Of a stretch of DNA of 64,000 nt, positions 35,967-47,000 are shown piece by piece. A model generated the notes under the pieces. The model did no database searches. It was not told where the DNA came from and saw only the letters and a list, made by a program, of their open reading frames with translations. Position numbers and translations under genes: made by a program. Positions within the stretch are counted from its first letter, which is position 1. Each line of letters begins with the position of its first letter. Source of the DNA: Emergomyces orientalis (lineage: Eukaryota > Ascomycota > Eurotiomycetes > Onygenales > Ajellomycetaceae); NCBI GenBank assembly GCA_002110485.1, contig MOWL01000048.1:186001-250000 (forward strand), read 5' to 3'.

Positions 35967-37806
35967 TGCAGAACGAGGCCACGGATGCCATCCTTTTATT
36001 AATCAAATCTCAAATCATCAGCCCTGCATCTAGACATCCTGCGGTTGAATCACTGGTATACTAAATTACCATCCGTCGGTCTGGCTTTATCAAACGCATC
36101 TAAACAAAACCGATCCATTTATGACAATACCCCATCTCTGCCTTCCGTGATAAAATTCTTGTCTCCATTATTCGTTACTAGGCTGCTGTTTAACTGTTCT
36201 GATCTTACTATGGAAAAGCGTAGGCTTTTGCCATTTCTCATGTTTATGTTTACCTTACGCTTTTCTGTTTGACCGTTCCTTATTTTAAATATTTCGCAAG
36301 AAACGTTGGCATTACCTACATATCCTACAAGGACTAAATTGCGCCTTCTTCTTATTCCTTTGTCGCTGTCTTCTTTCCCTTTTATTCTAAGTCTGTACGT
36401 ATGTATTATTTAACGCAGCACCCGTTCTTTCTTCCCTACCTTCACCCTTGTACCATTCGCACCGAGAATTTTACTCCCCTTTCATAACGAACCCCCTTAC
36501 GAAATACCCACTTCCTCTATGCTCATGTAAAACCCACTGGTCCCTTTTTCCCCCCTTTATGTACCATACTTCAGAGAATGTATCCTCTATGCACGTCTCC
36601 ATCTATTTTCCCTCCAAGCTTTTGGCGCTTTTTTTTGTCCCTTGCAGAACCCCCGTTTCCTCAATTTACCTCCCACGCACGTTCAATCGTTTCACTCCGT
36701 CTTTCTCAAAATATTATATACACATACAACAATAGACGGAAAGTGAATTGAACAAGACAGAGGTGTAAATGAAAATATTATATTTTTCGAACATATATCT
36801 TAAAATTTCGATGGGCAACCCTCACAGCCAAAACTGCCGTGGTATATATTTTGTTTCTTTATTCTTGTTTGTGTCCAATCCCTTGGCTTTGGATTAACTA
36901 CACAATTCTAATAAAACATGAGCTGAAACTATTAAATTTGGCCCAATTGACCAACACCTAGATTCACTTTATTTCCAAAAAGTATAGCTAGCCAGTTAAT
37001 AACTATTAACCTAATATCAATAATAGGCTGGTTTCAATCATGTCCCGCATTACACCTCATCTCATAAATGGACCCTCTCCAACGGGGAAGAAAGGAGGGA
37101 GATAGGTAAAAAACTTGGGACTCTGCCACGTAGAACGCAGCTGTAAGGATCCAGGATTCCGGCACCGTCATTTTGATATGATACAAACCCTTCCAGGCGC
37201 AATATTTTCACCAATGCTCCTTGTAAATCTTAAAGCTGGATTATGCATCTTGATTCCCCCCTTCTGGGAACCAATCGGAGTCGTATTTCGCGCACGCTTC
37301 CTGGGGAGGTGGGGGGGTTAGGGCGCAGATCTTATGAGCTCTTTCTACAACTAGTGGCGGTTTTTGAGCCGGGGATATAGGCTAGATATCCGACATGGCA
37401 TGGGCTATTTCGAAAATATGATGAGCAGTAAATCCTCCCTTCTAGACAAACAGATTTGTTTGATATGTAAAGATATTTAGTAGTGGAGGATGAATTCATA
37501 GGGAATAAATGAGTCTATCTATGGTAGTTATACACGAGATGGGAAGAACGAGGGAAAAGCGAAGAGGGGAATAGCGCGATGATGGGCTTTCGCCCTTTAT
37601 ACTATACATACCCCGTAAATAAGAAAACACTCACGTAGAAGTTATTAAAATCTGTTTGCCAATCCCCGGTCTCCAAGAACACATTCAAAATGAATAAAAA
37701 CGAATGCAGGAGGGGAGGGATGTTATTTCCTATCTCCTCAAGCCCGGCCGTACAGGGAAAGCTGTTGTAGCCGTCGTAAAGTAAAAATCAGCTGAAACAG
37801 CCCGGC
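35967..37806. other. Intergenic region between convergent genes
   Basis: About 1.8 kb between the convergent GPCR-like and leucyl-tRNA synthetase genes, so mainly 3' UTR and terminator DNA. It is pyrimidine-rich at 36300-36720 and AT-rich at 36760-37030. No supported gene. Confidence 0.5.
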
Positions 37807-40800
37807 TCAAAACACCACATTGACAACTTTTCCGCCACCCACTACAATGATTCGCTTTCTTTTGTCCCAATCATTCCTCTCTTTCAGCCAGAGTTTGCCT
37901 TCGTCGGTTTCTAGGAGGTGCGACAGAATCCAGGCTTGCTCATCATCTGATGAGGCTTTTTTCGTCGCTGATTCACTTTTCGGTGGGGACGGTATAGTGG
38001 TGCTGAACCGGAATTTTCCGTTTACTTGCACTGCGACGGTTTTGCCACCGCGAGAGCGTAGTGCTTGAACTTCAGACGGTGAGAGGAGTGGAGTAGGCCA
38101 AGGGGAGGAGAATATTGATTGGATTGTGCTTTGGGGTGAAGATATAACTGAGTTGTTTAGGATTACGTTATGGAGATGTTCCCAGCATTCAGATGCGAGT
38201 GCTGGGGTGATAGGGGCTAGAAGTCGGAGTAGAGATGATAGCGTTATGTAGAGAATGGTCTGCGAAGTTAGCGAAGATGCGGTGGTAGGTAGCGATGACG
38301 ATGCCAGAGAATTTGTAAACTTAGTCAGGTTGGATATCACTGTGTTTAGACCGTAGGGCATCTCATCGAAACACTGGGAAACAGATGAAATGGCGTCGTG
38401 TGCTGCAAGGATGATATTGGCTTCATCATCGGATATCCCACTTAAGTCTGGTAACCTGATGTCATTCAGCGATTTCAAAGATTCAGCGTTCAGGGACGAA
38501 AAGCCTTCCAATGACTTCTGTGAATCTGATACGACGCGCCACAGCCGGTTGAACCACCGTTCCATGCCAACGATTTTAGATTCATCCCACTCAAGAACCT
38601 CGCTGACAGGGGCAGAAAACAGGATATGTGCGCGAACTGCGTCGGAGCCGTAGGTATTGATGCAAGTGGCAGGGTCCACTCCGTTGTATTTGCTTTTCGA
38701 CATCTTTTCAAAAGATACATTTGGGACCGTCTGAGTGCCTTTGATTAAAGGGACGTCGGGATTGGATAAGTCAACCTCCGATGAGCGAAGAAAGCGACCT
38801 GTAGACGGGTCCGAATATGTTCTGCCATGAACCATTCCCTGCGATAATAGTTTAAGGAAGGGTTCTGTGGCCACCGTGGGTCCTGACAACTCTTTGGGAA
38901 ATAATTCGGAAGCTGCCAAAAATTTATATATAAATCGAGAGTATAACAGATGTAAGATTGCGTGTTCAATTCCTCCGATGTAGATATCGACGGGATGAAC
39001 ATGGGAAGGGGCAAACGGTACTGTTTCGTTTGCCGGGTCAAGGAATCTCAGGAAGTACCATGCAGAATCAACGAAAGTGTCCATTGTGTCAGTGTCCCTT
39101 TTAGCAGCCCCTCCGCAGGTAGGGCAGGTGGTGTGAAGCCATTCTTCAGCGGACTCAAGTGGATTTCCTTGTTTACCTCGCAAACCCGCGCCTTCGATGA
39201 CCGGAAGCTCAACGGGGAGCTTATCATTCGGAACGGGGACTGGGCCACATGAATCGCAATGGATAATAGGGATGGGGGTTCCCCAGTATCGCTGCCGACT
39301 GACTAACCAGTCTCTCAGCCGCCAACTTTCCGCGATGTCTGCGAAATTGCCTTGGCTTTTCAAGTCCTCGATAATCTTTTTACCACCCTCCTCAGAGGGC
39401 ATGCCACTGTAAGACCCGCAGGCATCAGCCAAAATACCGTTTCCAGTAAATGGCTTGAGTTGGCTGGTCGGTAATTCTATTAGATCATCCGGATGTGACA
39501 ACTTTGGCTTAACAACAAAAGAGACCGGCTCTGATTCCGAGTTTTCGTTCCAAAATGCAAAATCTCGAGAATCATGGCCGGGCACACCCATCACTGCACC
39601 CTCGCCGTACTCTCCTAAAACATACGGAGCAACATATACAGGAATTGAAGCCTGTAAGGAAGGATTTGCCTCAACTGAACTAAGCGGGTTGACAGCCAAG
39701 ACGCCGGGTAGGCGATAACCCGCTTTGGTATCTTGCGGGAGAGATATCGCGGAGTGGAGGAAGGATTTCAGCTCAGGGTTCGACTTTGCCATTTTCACGA
39801 CTAAAGGGTGCGTCATTGACAGGGCAAGATATTGAACTCCATGGAGAGTATCTGGTCGAGTTGTGAACACCTGAATGTTGTAATTGTCATCAGGGGCGGA
39901 AACTAGAAATTTTATATGTGCCCCGGAAGACTTTCCGAGCCAGTGTCGCTGCATCGACAGTACTCTCTCAGGCCAGCCGGCCGCTAGTGAGTCAAGATCC
40001 TTCAGTAGTGCTTCCTTAAAAGCTGTGATCCGGAAAAACCATTGCTTGAGCTCGACCTTTTCCACTTTCGCTCCAGATCTCCATGAGCACCCATTCGAGT
40101 CTACCTAAGAGCCCAACCTTATCAGAAGATGCCTTAAGATTATATTCTCAATATGGTCGTACCTGTTCATTTGCTAAAACTGTTTTGTCAACCGGGTCAT
40201 AATTGACCCATGCTTTTGCTTGATATGCCAGGCCCTTCTCATACAACATCAAGAATATGCGCTGCGTATGCTTATAAAATTCAGGCGAACACGTCATCAG
40301 TTCCTAAAAGACTCATAAACAATAAAACATCAGCGAACAAGAAAATTGTAAGCAATATTGCATCCAATATGTATCTACCATACCCTATCCCAATCAAATC
40401 GTGCCCCGATCGCCCTCAGTTGTTCCTTCATATTGGAAATATTGTGCATGGTCCACCTTGCCGGGTCAATTCCCCTCTCGATTGCCGCATTTTCCGCTGG
40501 AAGCCCAAAGGCATCCCACCCCATAGGATGTATCACATCGTATCCCTTCATATGCTTAAACCGAGCCAATACGTCGGATATGGTGTAAACCCGCACATGC
40601 CCCATATGCAATGTTCCTGATGGATAGGGAAACATTGAGAGGATATATGCCTTTTCCTTGCCATGGTTGTTCACCAATTCAGAAGAAGGATCATTCCGCC
40701 ATTTTTCTTTCCATTTCTTGTCCACTGCTAGCAGGTCTAGCCTCTGCGGCGGGGTCGTCGATGCGGCGCGGAGCGTGGGGCGGGCTGGTCGAGCGGAGCG

Positions 40801-40860
40801 GAGGAATCGACCCAATTGATGGGTAAGGATGGATTGCCGGAGATTCATTGTGACCGACAT
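37807..40860 (-). CDS. NAM2: Mitochondrial leucyl-tRNA synthetase
   Basis: Charges mitochondrial tRNA-Leu; in yeasts the orthologue also helps group I intron splicing. Exons 40860-40384, 40303-40163 and 40104-37807 (introns 80 and 58 bp) give 971 aa. An Arg-rich N-terminus (MNLRQSILTHQLGRFLRSAR) is a mitochondrial presequence; M1 or M5 could start. Class I signatures: HIGH as LHMGH (H85-H88) in PYPSGTLHMGH, and KMSKS near residue 670 (EKMSKSKYNGVDP). The CP1 editing domain has FTTRPDTLHGVQYLAL and MGVPGHDSRDFAFW. Zinc-like CDSCG and CPTCGG precede DTMDTFVDSAWYFLRF. Lacking long cytosolic insertions, it is the bacterial-type LeuRS. All splice phases are 0. Confidence 0.95.
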
Positions 40861-42944
40861 TGCATCCCCCTATCACCCGCTTCCCAGGAAAATTATGGTC
40901 AGGCCATTTAAAAAAAAAACGAGTGTGGGGCTGAGCGGTATGGCCTGCAATTTGCGTTGGCCTGGCCTGGTGGTAATGAGAGCAGAGCTTCAAAGCTTGG
41001 GAAATTTACAGCTGCATTACGCTAGGCTACTTTGGGCTAGAACGTAATTCCTGAGGCCGTTATCAGATCGCGATATCAACCACAATGAAAATGGACACCA
41101 TCAAACATTAACGACGTCTGTCATTTCAATGCATGGTACTAAGTTGTGCTCCACCAGGTTGAGCTTTTACTCATGGTAGTAATCCTACATGTTCCTGGCC
41201 AACCGCTTGGACTGATACTCTGCATTATTTTTGTGATGCTTGAGCAAAAATCCCATCTAAGTTCCACCCTTGCGCTCCCCCCTAGGCCAGCTGCATGCTC
41301 TCAACTGATACTAGTACGAAACGGAAGGGAGTTAGTTTAATGGGAGTGTTCGTATAATGGCTGACCATTGGCTTTACGGCCAAGAGAATCCCGACTTCAA
41401 CAAACCATGATCATCGTCATTGACAATCTGATCCTTGAGGGGTATACATCAACGAAAAGCCTTGTTATCTTCAAAGTCGGTGAAAAGTTCAAGTGTCTGA
41501 TTCTGTAAAAATCGAGGGAACAAGGCCTGGACAACAGATGAGAAGCATTGAAAATTCCAGTTGCAGGCTCACCAGGGAGGAAGAGGCGATATGACATATT
41601 CATCACCCCCTATGTTCCACCATGGAAAATAAATCTGTGGTTCAATTGGCCTTGCCGAATCGTGCGCTTTTTACTCTTCTGGGAAAGAAAAAATGGGAAC
41701 TGTGAGCTAACCGTGATGGCAAATCTGCCAATTATTTATTATGCCATAAACAGGCTGCCCGAACAATCGTCGGGCTGGTTTGATTTCCTTGTGTCCGGCT
41801 CAAGGCCAACTTCAAAGAGGACAGCAGTTTTACAAATCGGAATTTCTCAATCCCTTAACAACTTGCCAGCATTGCGCCCTGTGATCCCCGCAGCTGACAT
41901 TACAAGTTTTCTCGTGGAAACACTCTGCATATAAATAACAGACATCCAGGCACTCCAAATGTCACATGTGATTCAGCCAAAGATCCCGCTCTTTCCCTGT
42001 CACCCACACACTGAGGTTTCCCAGGTTGCTGTCAGGCCGAAATCGAAGCAACGCGTGATCGCCGTTTGCTCAGAGCCGCAAGTGGAACTTGATGGCCGTG
42101 ATCGTCGCGTTAGTGGGCGAATAAGAAGCGTTGACGCCACTGCCACGCCACGCCACGCTGCCAGCGACTGGCAAAAAGGCTTGGTTAAATTGGCAGAGCT
42201 TCTGATGCTCTTCCTGGGATCCTGTCAACATTACCACCGGCAATTCACGAGGTAGACCCGCTGCGGCTGTGGAATATCCACTACCCCACCCACCAAACGC
42301 CCTCACAGACTTCCTCAGCCGGTTATGGTCGTGTGCTTCGCATTGTTATTTGTGGATTCTCCTTGATTTCTGCCTCAGCTTGGTGGTTACTCAGAGGCAA
42401 AAAGAAGTGAAGAAGATATGAACTTCTGTATGAAGGTACTGATTCCAGCGGTCAATATCCAACGTTTTTGATGCGATATGGATACCATAATACGTTGAAC
42501 AATGTATGCAATGGAAGTAATGTTTCTGCGCTTCTTGCTTCAACTATGATCTTGTCCTTCCGTCTTATTTTTCTTTCTCCACACCGAGGCGCAGCCTGCT
42601 TTTCTTCATACATTTCATCAGAATGCTATTATTAATTGATGATGTGCTCTACGAAATCTAGAACCGCTTTGTGAGGCCCCGATTCGGCATTGCCGATCCT
42701 TATGCAGTCATTATGACGGCGTACAGCAAGGATTAGCCCTCTAAGTTCAGAGTTGAGCCTGTGGAGAAATCAATTATATAAAAAGTAGCAAGCCCTCCAG
42801 AAGAAACCAAATAAAAAGGATGGTCGATTAACCCTTAAACCAGCAAGGCGAAAACAAAAATATTACCTTCCATCAGCGCTATTCTTTTTTTGACCTCCAT
42901 ATATCTATTGACCCCTGTCGCGCATCCAGAAGTCGAAGGCAAAA
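40861..42944. other. Intergenic region, divergent promoters
   Basis: About 2.1 kb between the leftward LeuRS and the rightward secreted-protein gene. ORF 41548-41934 has no recognisable feature. A short GCCAC(GCCAC) repeat lies near 42133-42160. TATAAAA at about 42777-42783 is a candidate TATA box, 162 bp before the secreted gene. Confidence 0.45.
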
Positions 42945-43712
42945 ATGTCCCCTGTCTCCATCCATAGCGTCATCCTCTTCCTCCTTGCTGCCCTCATCCC
43001 TTTGGTATCCGCTGTCCCTGCCCCAGAGAGGCCTCTGAGGATCCCAGGACCACCAGCGGAACCCCGCCCGCGGCCTGGTGATGGATCTGGCAAGTACAAC
43101 TCTGACGGCCTCTGCGGCCCGAACGACTACAAAGTCCATGCCACCCTTCAAGCCGGTGCCGCCTACTTTACCACTAGGGGCTGGTTCCAGTCCGCGCGCG
43201 CCATGACCCACTATCTGGCCGAGAGTGGCGACGACCTATCCGTCAACGTCGACACCATGATGGAAGATACTCCCGGTTTCAAGCAGAAGGCGCTCCAGCT
43301 AGTGGAGAAGATGGCCAAGGAGAAGGCGGAAAGCAGGGTTGGTCCCTGGACGCAGATGGACTTCGGCAGTGGGTGGACGATTTGGAATGCGTGGAATGAA
43401 CGCAAAAATGAGCCGCATAGCTATGACTGGTACTATGCACTTGGCGAGTACTCGTATGCAGTCGCTGGGGCGCTTACTCGGCAGCAGAATGGCGATATGA
43501 GCCTTAAGTATAAGCTGCATCTGTTTGACAGATATAACTGGGATAACTCGAATAAGAAGAATAAGTTTGGCTGGGGCGTGGAATTGAGCCATGCGGAGAT
43601 TGGCCATTTACATAAGTGTGGCAGCGCACGGGAATACAAGGTCCGTGGAAGCAGTAAGACGCATACTGTCAATAAATATGACCCGAAGAAACCACTCCCT
43701 GCTCCAAAATAA
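42945..43712 (+). CDS. Secreted protein of unknown function
   Basis: Single exon, 255 aa. N-terminal signal peptide (VILFLLAALIPLVSA, predicted cut after A23), then a Pro-rich linker (PAPERPLRIPGPPAEPRPRP). The globular part begins at C57 (SDGLCGPNDYKVHATLQAGA). It contains DFGSGWTIWNAWNERKN, DWYYALGEYSYAVAGALT, KLHLFDRYNWD and a C-terminal HKCGSAREYKVRGSS with C225. Only two cysteines, so one disulfide is possible. The LGEYSYAVAG..FDRYNWD..HLH..GxAREY..xGSS pattern reminds me of a segment in secreted bacterial proteins, but I cannot name the family or prove relatedness. A copia element inserted 131 bp beyond the stop probably replaced part of the 3' flank. Confidence 0.8.
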   Translation: MSPVSIHSVILFLLAALIPLVSAVPAPERPLRIPGPPAEPRPRPGDGSGKYNSDGLCGPNDYKVHATLQAGAAYFTTRGWFQSARAMTHYLAESGDDLSVNVDTMMEDTPGFKQKALQLVEKMAKEKAESRVGPWTQMDFGSGWTIWNAWNERKNEPHSYDWYYALGEYSYAVAGALTRQQNGDMSLKYKLHLFDRYNWDNSNKKNKFGWGVELSHAEIGHLHKCGSAREYKVRGSSKTHTVNKYDPKKPLPAPK

Positions 43713-43837
43713 GATTTATTACCTACCACAACGATGGGGACGCTTGGGTTGGTCGCTTCGACCGGTCATCCTGCTTCTTACTCCTCTGTTGGCATACTGC
43801 CCGGGCCTCTCCGCTAGGCCACGTGACCTCTCGCCCA

Positions 43838-43842
43838 CTATC
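43838..43842. repeat. Target-site duplication, left copy (CTATC)
   Basis: CTATC here is repeated at 48820-48824 immediately outside the other LTR, the 5-bp duplication expected of a copia integration. Confidence 0.85.
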
Positions 43843-43944
43843 TCATAGAGTGCATCAAGCCTATCATATTGAACTACCTAACTAGCTAAAATATATATGT
43901 GTGTGTGGGGCATGTGACCCGGGTAGCCCTAGTATCACCTAACA
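43843..43944 (-). repeat. 3' LTR of the copia element (102 bp)
   Basis: Identical base for base to 48718-48819. In element orientation it starts TGTTAGGTGATACTAGGG and ends CTCTATGA; a TG..CA end is not perfect. It contains TATATATGTGTGTGTG, a likely promoter or processing region. The LTR is unusually short. Confidence 0.9.
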
Positions 43945-43951
43945 CCCCCCC
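43945..43951 (-). promoter_or_regulatory. Polypurine tract for plus-strand priming
   Basis: Seven C on the + strand (GGGGGGG in element orientation, preceded by CAT) directly adjoin the TGTTAGG start of the 3' LTR, the position and composition expected of a retrotransposon polypurine tract. Confidence 0.75.
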
Positions 43952-44044
43952 ATGCTAGGGCGCCCCAGGAGCACGCACACAGGCCACGCCATAGGCATCA
44001 AAAATCAAAATAGCAGCTAAGTACAAAACTTTTAGTTAAATCCA

Positions 44045-47000
44045 TTAAGCAGATCCCCCCGAACCAATCAAGCCAAGATTAGCCACAAAAGCATTGAATG
44101 CGGGCCTAGGCAGCGCCTTCGTAAAACCATCCGCCTTATTCTCCGTTGAGCTGACGTGCCGAAGAAGGAGCTCCTTTTTAGCCACTAGATCGCGTAATAT
44201 ATGGTAGCGGACTTCAATATGCCTCGAGCGCTTAGTTAAAGACTCGCCGTTAGCTAGATCAATGGCACCTTTATTATCAATATGCAGATTATTGGAAAGA
44301 ACATAGCCATCCGCATTCTCAAGCAGTCCCGCATCATGCAGCATATCTTTAAGCCAAATCAGCTCGCACGCAGCTTCGCTAGCAGCAATATACTCAGCTT
44401 CAGTTGTGGACTTCGCCGTAGAGATCTGCCGCTGCGAACGCCATGATACGGGAGCTCCATTGATCATTATAATATAGCCCGTAGTCGATTTATATTGGGG
44501 GTCTGCACCCGCCCAATCTGAATCCGCGTAGGCCATGGGAGCCAGCCCTTCGTCCCCTATATTCCTCTTATACAGAATGCCCGTAGTCCTAGTCTTCTTC
44601 ATATAGCGGAGAACATGCTTCAAAGCAGCCCAGCACTCCTTATTTGGGCGAGAATTGAATCGCGATAAATAATTTACCGCGAACATTATATCCGGTCTGG
44701 TGCTTGTAACCAGATATTGAAGAGACCCAAGCCCTTGACGATATCGCGTAGCCGTAAAATCATCATCAAGGCCCTTATCCTCATCCGGCGAGAACTGGAG
44801 CTTTGTGCCAGCATTCATGGGGGTTGGTGCCGGATTGATTGCAGTCATGCCAAAATCATCAAGGATCTCATCAATATAGCGTGTTTGCGTGACCAGTAAA
44901 TCACCATTACGGCCCGCAATTTCCATACCTAAGTATGGCTTATCATCGTCGATTCTTTTGGTGTCAAAACGCTTCGCAATCTCATCGAGAACCCAGTCAA
45001 TATCATGCTCATTGGGCCCCGTAACGCGGCAGTCATCAACGTGCAGCGTCAAATACACCTTACGGATGGGGTGATATAGGAATCCGCCGTCATACGGTGA
45101 TATGCGGAAACCAATCGAAGTGAGATGCTCAGTGGCAAGAAAATACCACGTCCTCGCAGCTTGCTTCAGCCCATACAGGCTCTGGCGAACCAGGCCAACT
45201 AGATTGCCCCTGCCATGTTTTATGCCCGTCGGGAGCTGCATATAGATCATTTCTTCCTGTGGCAGCACGCCATTAAGGAATGCAGACACGTAATCAATTG
45301 CCTTCGATTTCCATCCCCTAGCCGTAGAGATCGCGAATAGGCTTCTGGTTGTAGGACCAGAGACAACGGCAGCGTAAGACTTCGTATAATGGACTCCTCG
45401 CTGCTGAAGGAATCCGCGAACCACCCATCGTGCGTGAAAGCGGATGGTTTCTCCCTTATTATTTAATTTGCGGTCATATACCCATTTACCCGTAAGAACA
45501 TCCATATCCGGGGACCGCTCAGTAATAACATATGTTTTCTTTTGATTGAACATATCGACCTCCTTCCTCATTGCTTCGAGCCAATGATGCCAATCAGGGC
45601 TCCGTCGAGCCTCCGCTAAGGTCGTGGGACGGTCCGTAAGGGTACTAAGCACGGGCTCATCACCATTATCATTAGCATGCTCGTCAGACTCATTAAGGAG
45701 ATCAACATCACTGTTTATAAGATAGGTAGGCTCAATGGCCTCCTCCAGATCCCCATTGACAAGCATCTTCATGATGTGCGGCCGCTCCCTTGCCAGGCGC
45801 CGCAGGAGACAGTGCTGCCATCCATCCGCAGGATTCAAAACATCGAGCTCATCCGGTATGTTATTTGGCTCATGAGGAGCCGGAAGAGCGGCATTAATGA
45901 ATGACACGTCCTCCACGAGAGCTTCATCAAAAACCACATCTCGTGCTATCTCCAACCTGCGTGCATCAGGGTCCCATATGCGAACTTGATGAAGGCCCTG
46001 ATAACCCACAAAGATCCATTCTTTCCCATCCGTTCTATCCGCAAGCTTATTAGTAACTCGCAGATCCTTCTTGTAGACCTTGCAGCCCCATCTATGCAGC
46101 CAATTCGCCGTGGGCTGCACCCCCATCCATGCTTCAAAGGGGGTCAGCGGAGACCCCTCCTTGCACCCGTAAAGCTTCGTAGAGGTGGGAGACATATTGA
46201 TCAACATAACGGCAGCCTGCATGGCCTCACCCCATAGGTCCCTAGGCTGCCCGCTATCGAATAGCAAGCTCCTAGTTCTTTCGATTATTATGCGGTTCGC
46301 ACGTTCCGCTGGACCATTTGATTGTGGGGTATATGGCGTAGTCGTCTCATAGGCAATGCCTCGCTGTTTACAAAAAGCTTTTAATTCATCGCTCTTGAAT
46401 TCTCCACCACCATCCCAGTGCAAGGAGCCCACGCATCGCTGCGCAGTGGTCTCAATCATTGTTATAAAATCCCGTAGTTTCGCGGTTGCTTCACCCTTGG
46501 TGGCCATTAAAATGGCCCACCGATATCTCGTGGCATCGTCCGTAATACTCATCCAATAATCAGCCCCCCCATACGTGGGAACGCCATCCTCATTGAATAA
46601 GGTACGCCCACCGCCCGCAAGATCAATAAATAATCGTGCAGCAGGCTTCACTTTTCTAATCATGGGCTCAAAAGCAGGACGAGCCATCTTAGCCTGCACG
46701 CAGGTTTTACAAAAAGGCAGAGCCTTGGAGCCTTTAATCCTCATCCCCATGCGCGGATCCGCGGCCATCTTCGCTATATCCATGTGGTTAAGATGACCCA
46801 GCTTCAAATGCCATTGCAGCATCGTGAGCTCTACTGGTTTTATATTCATTGATGGCAGAGCCAATAGCGAGTCATCCACAGCATTTACGGGCCGAAAATC
46901 ACCATTAGGCATGGCGAATTGAATCAAATCTCGGATTTGCGGAGGCTTTTCAATGACATAGATATCTTTCTCATTCAAAACAGCAGTGAAGCTGACCATT

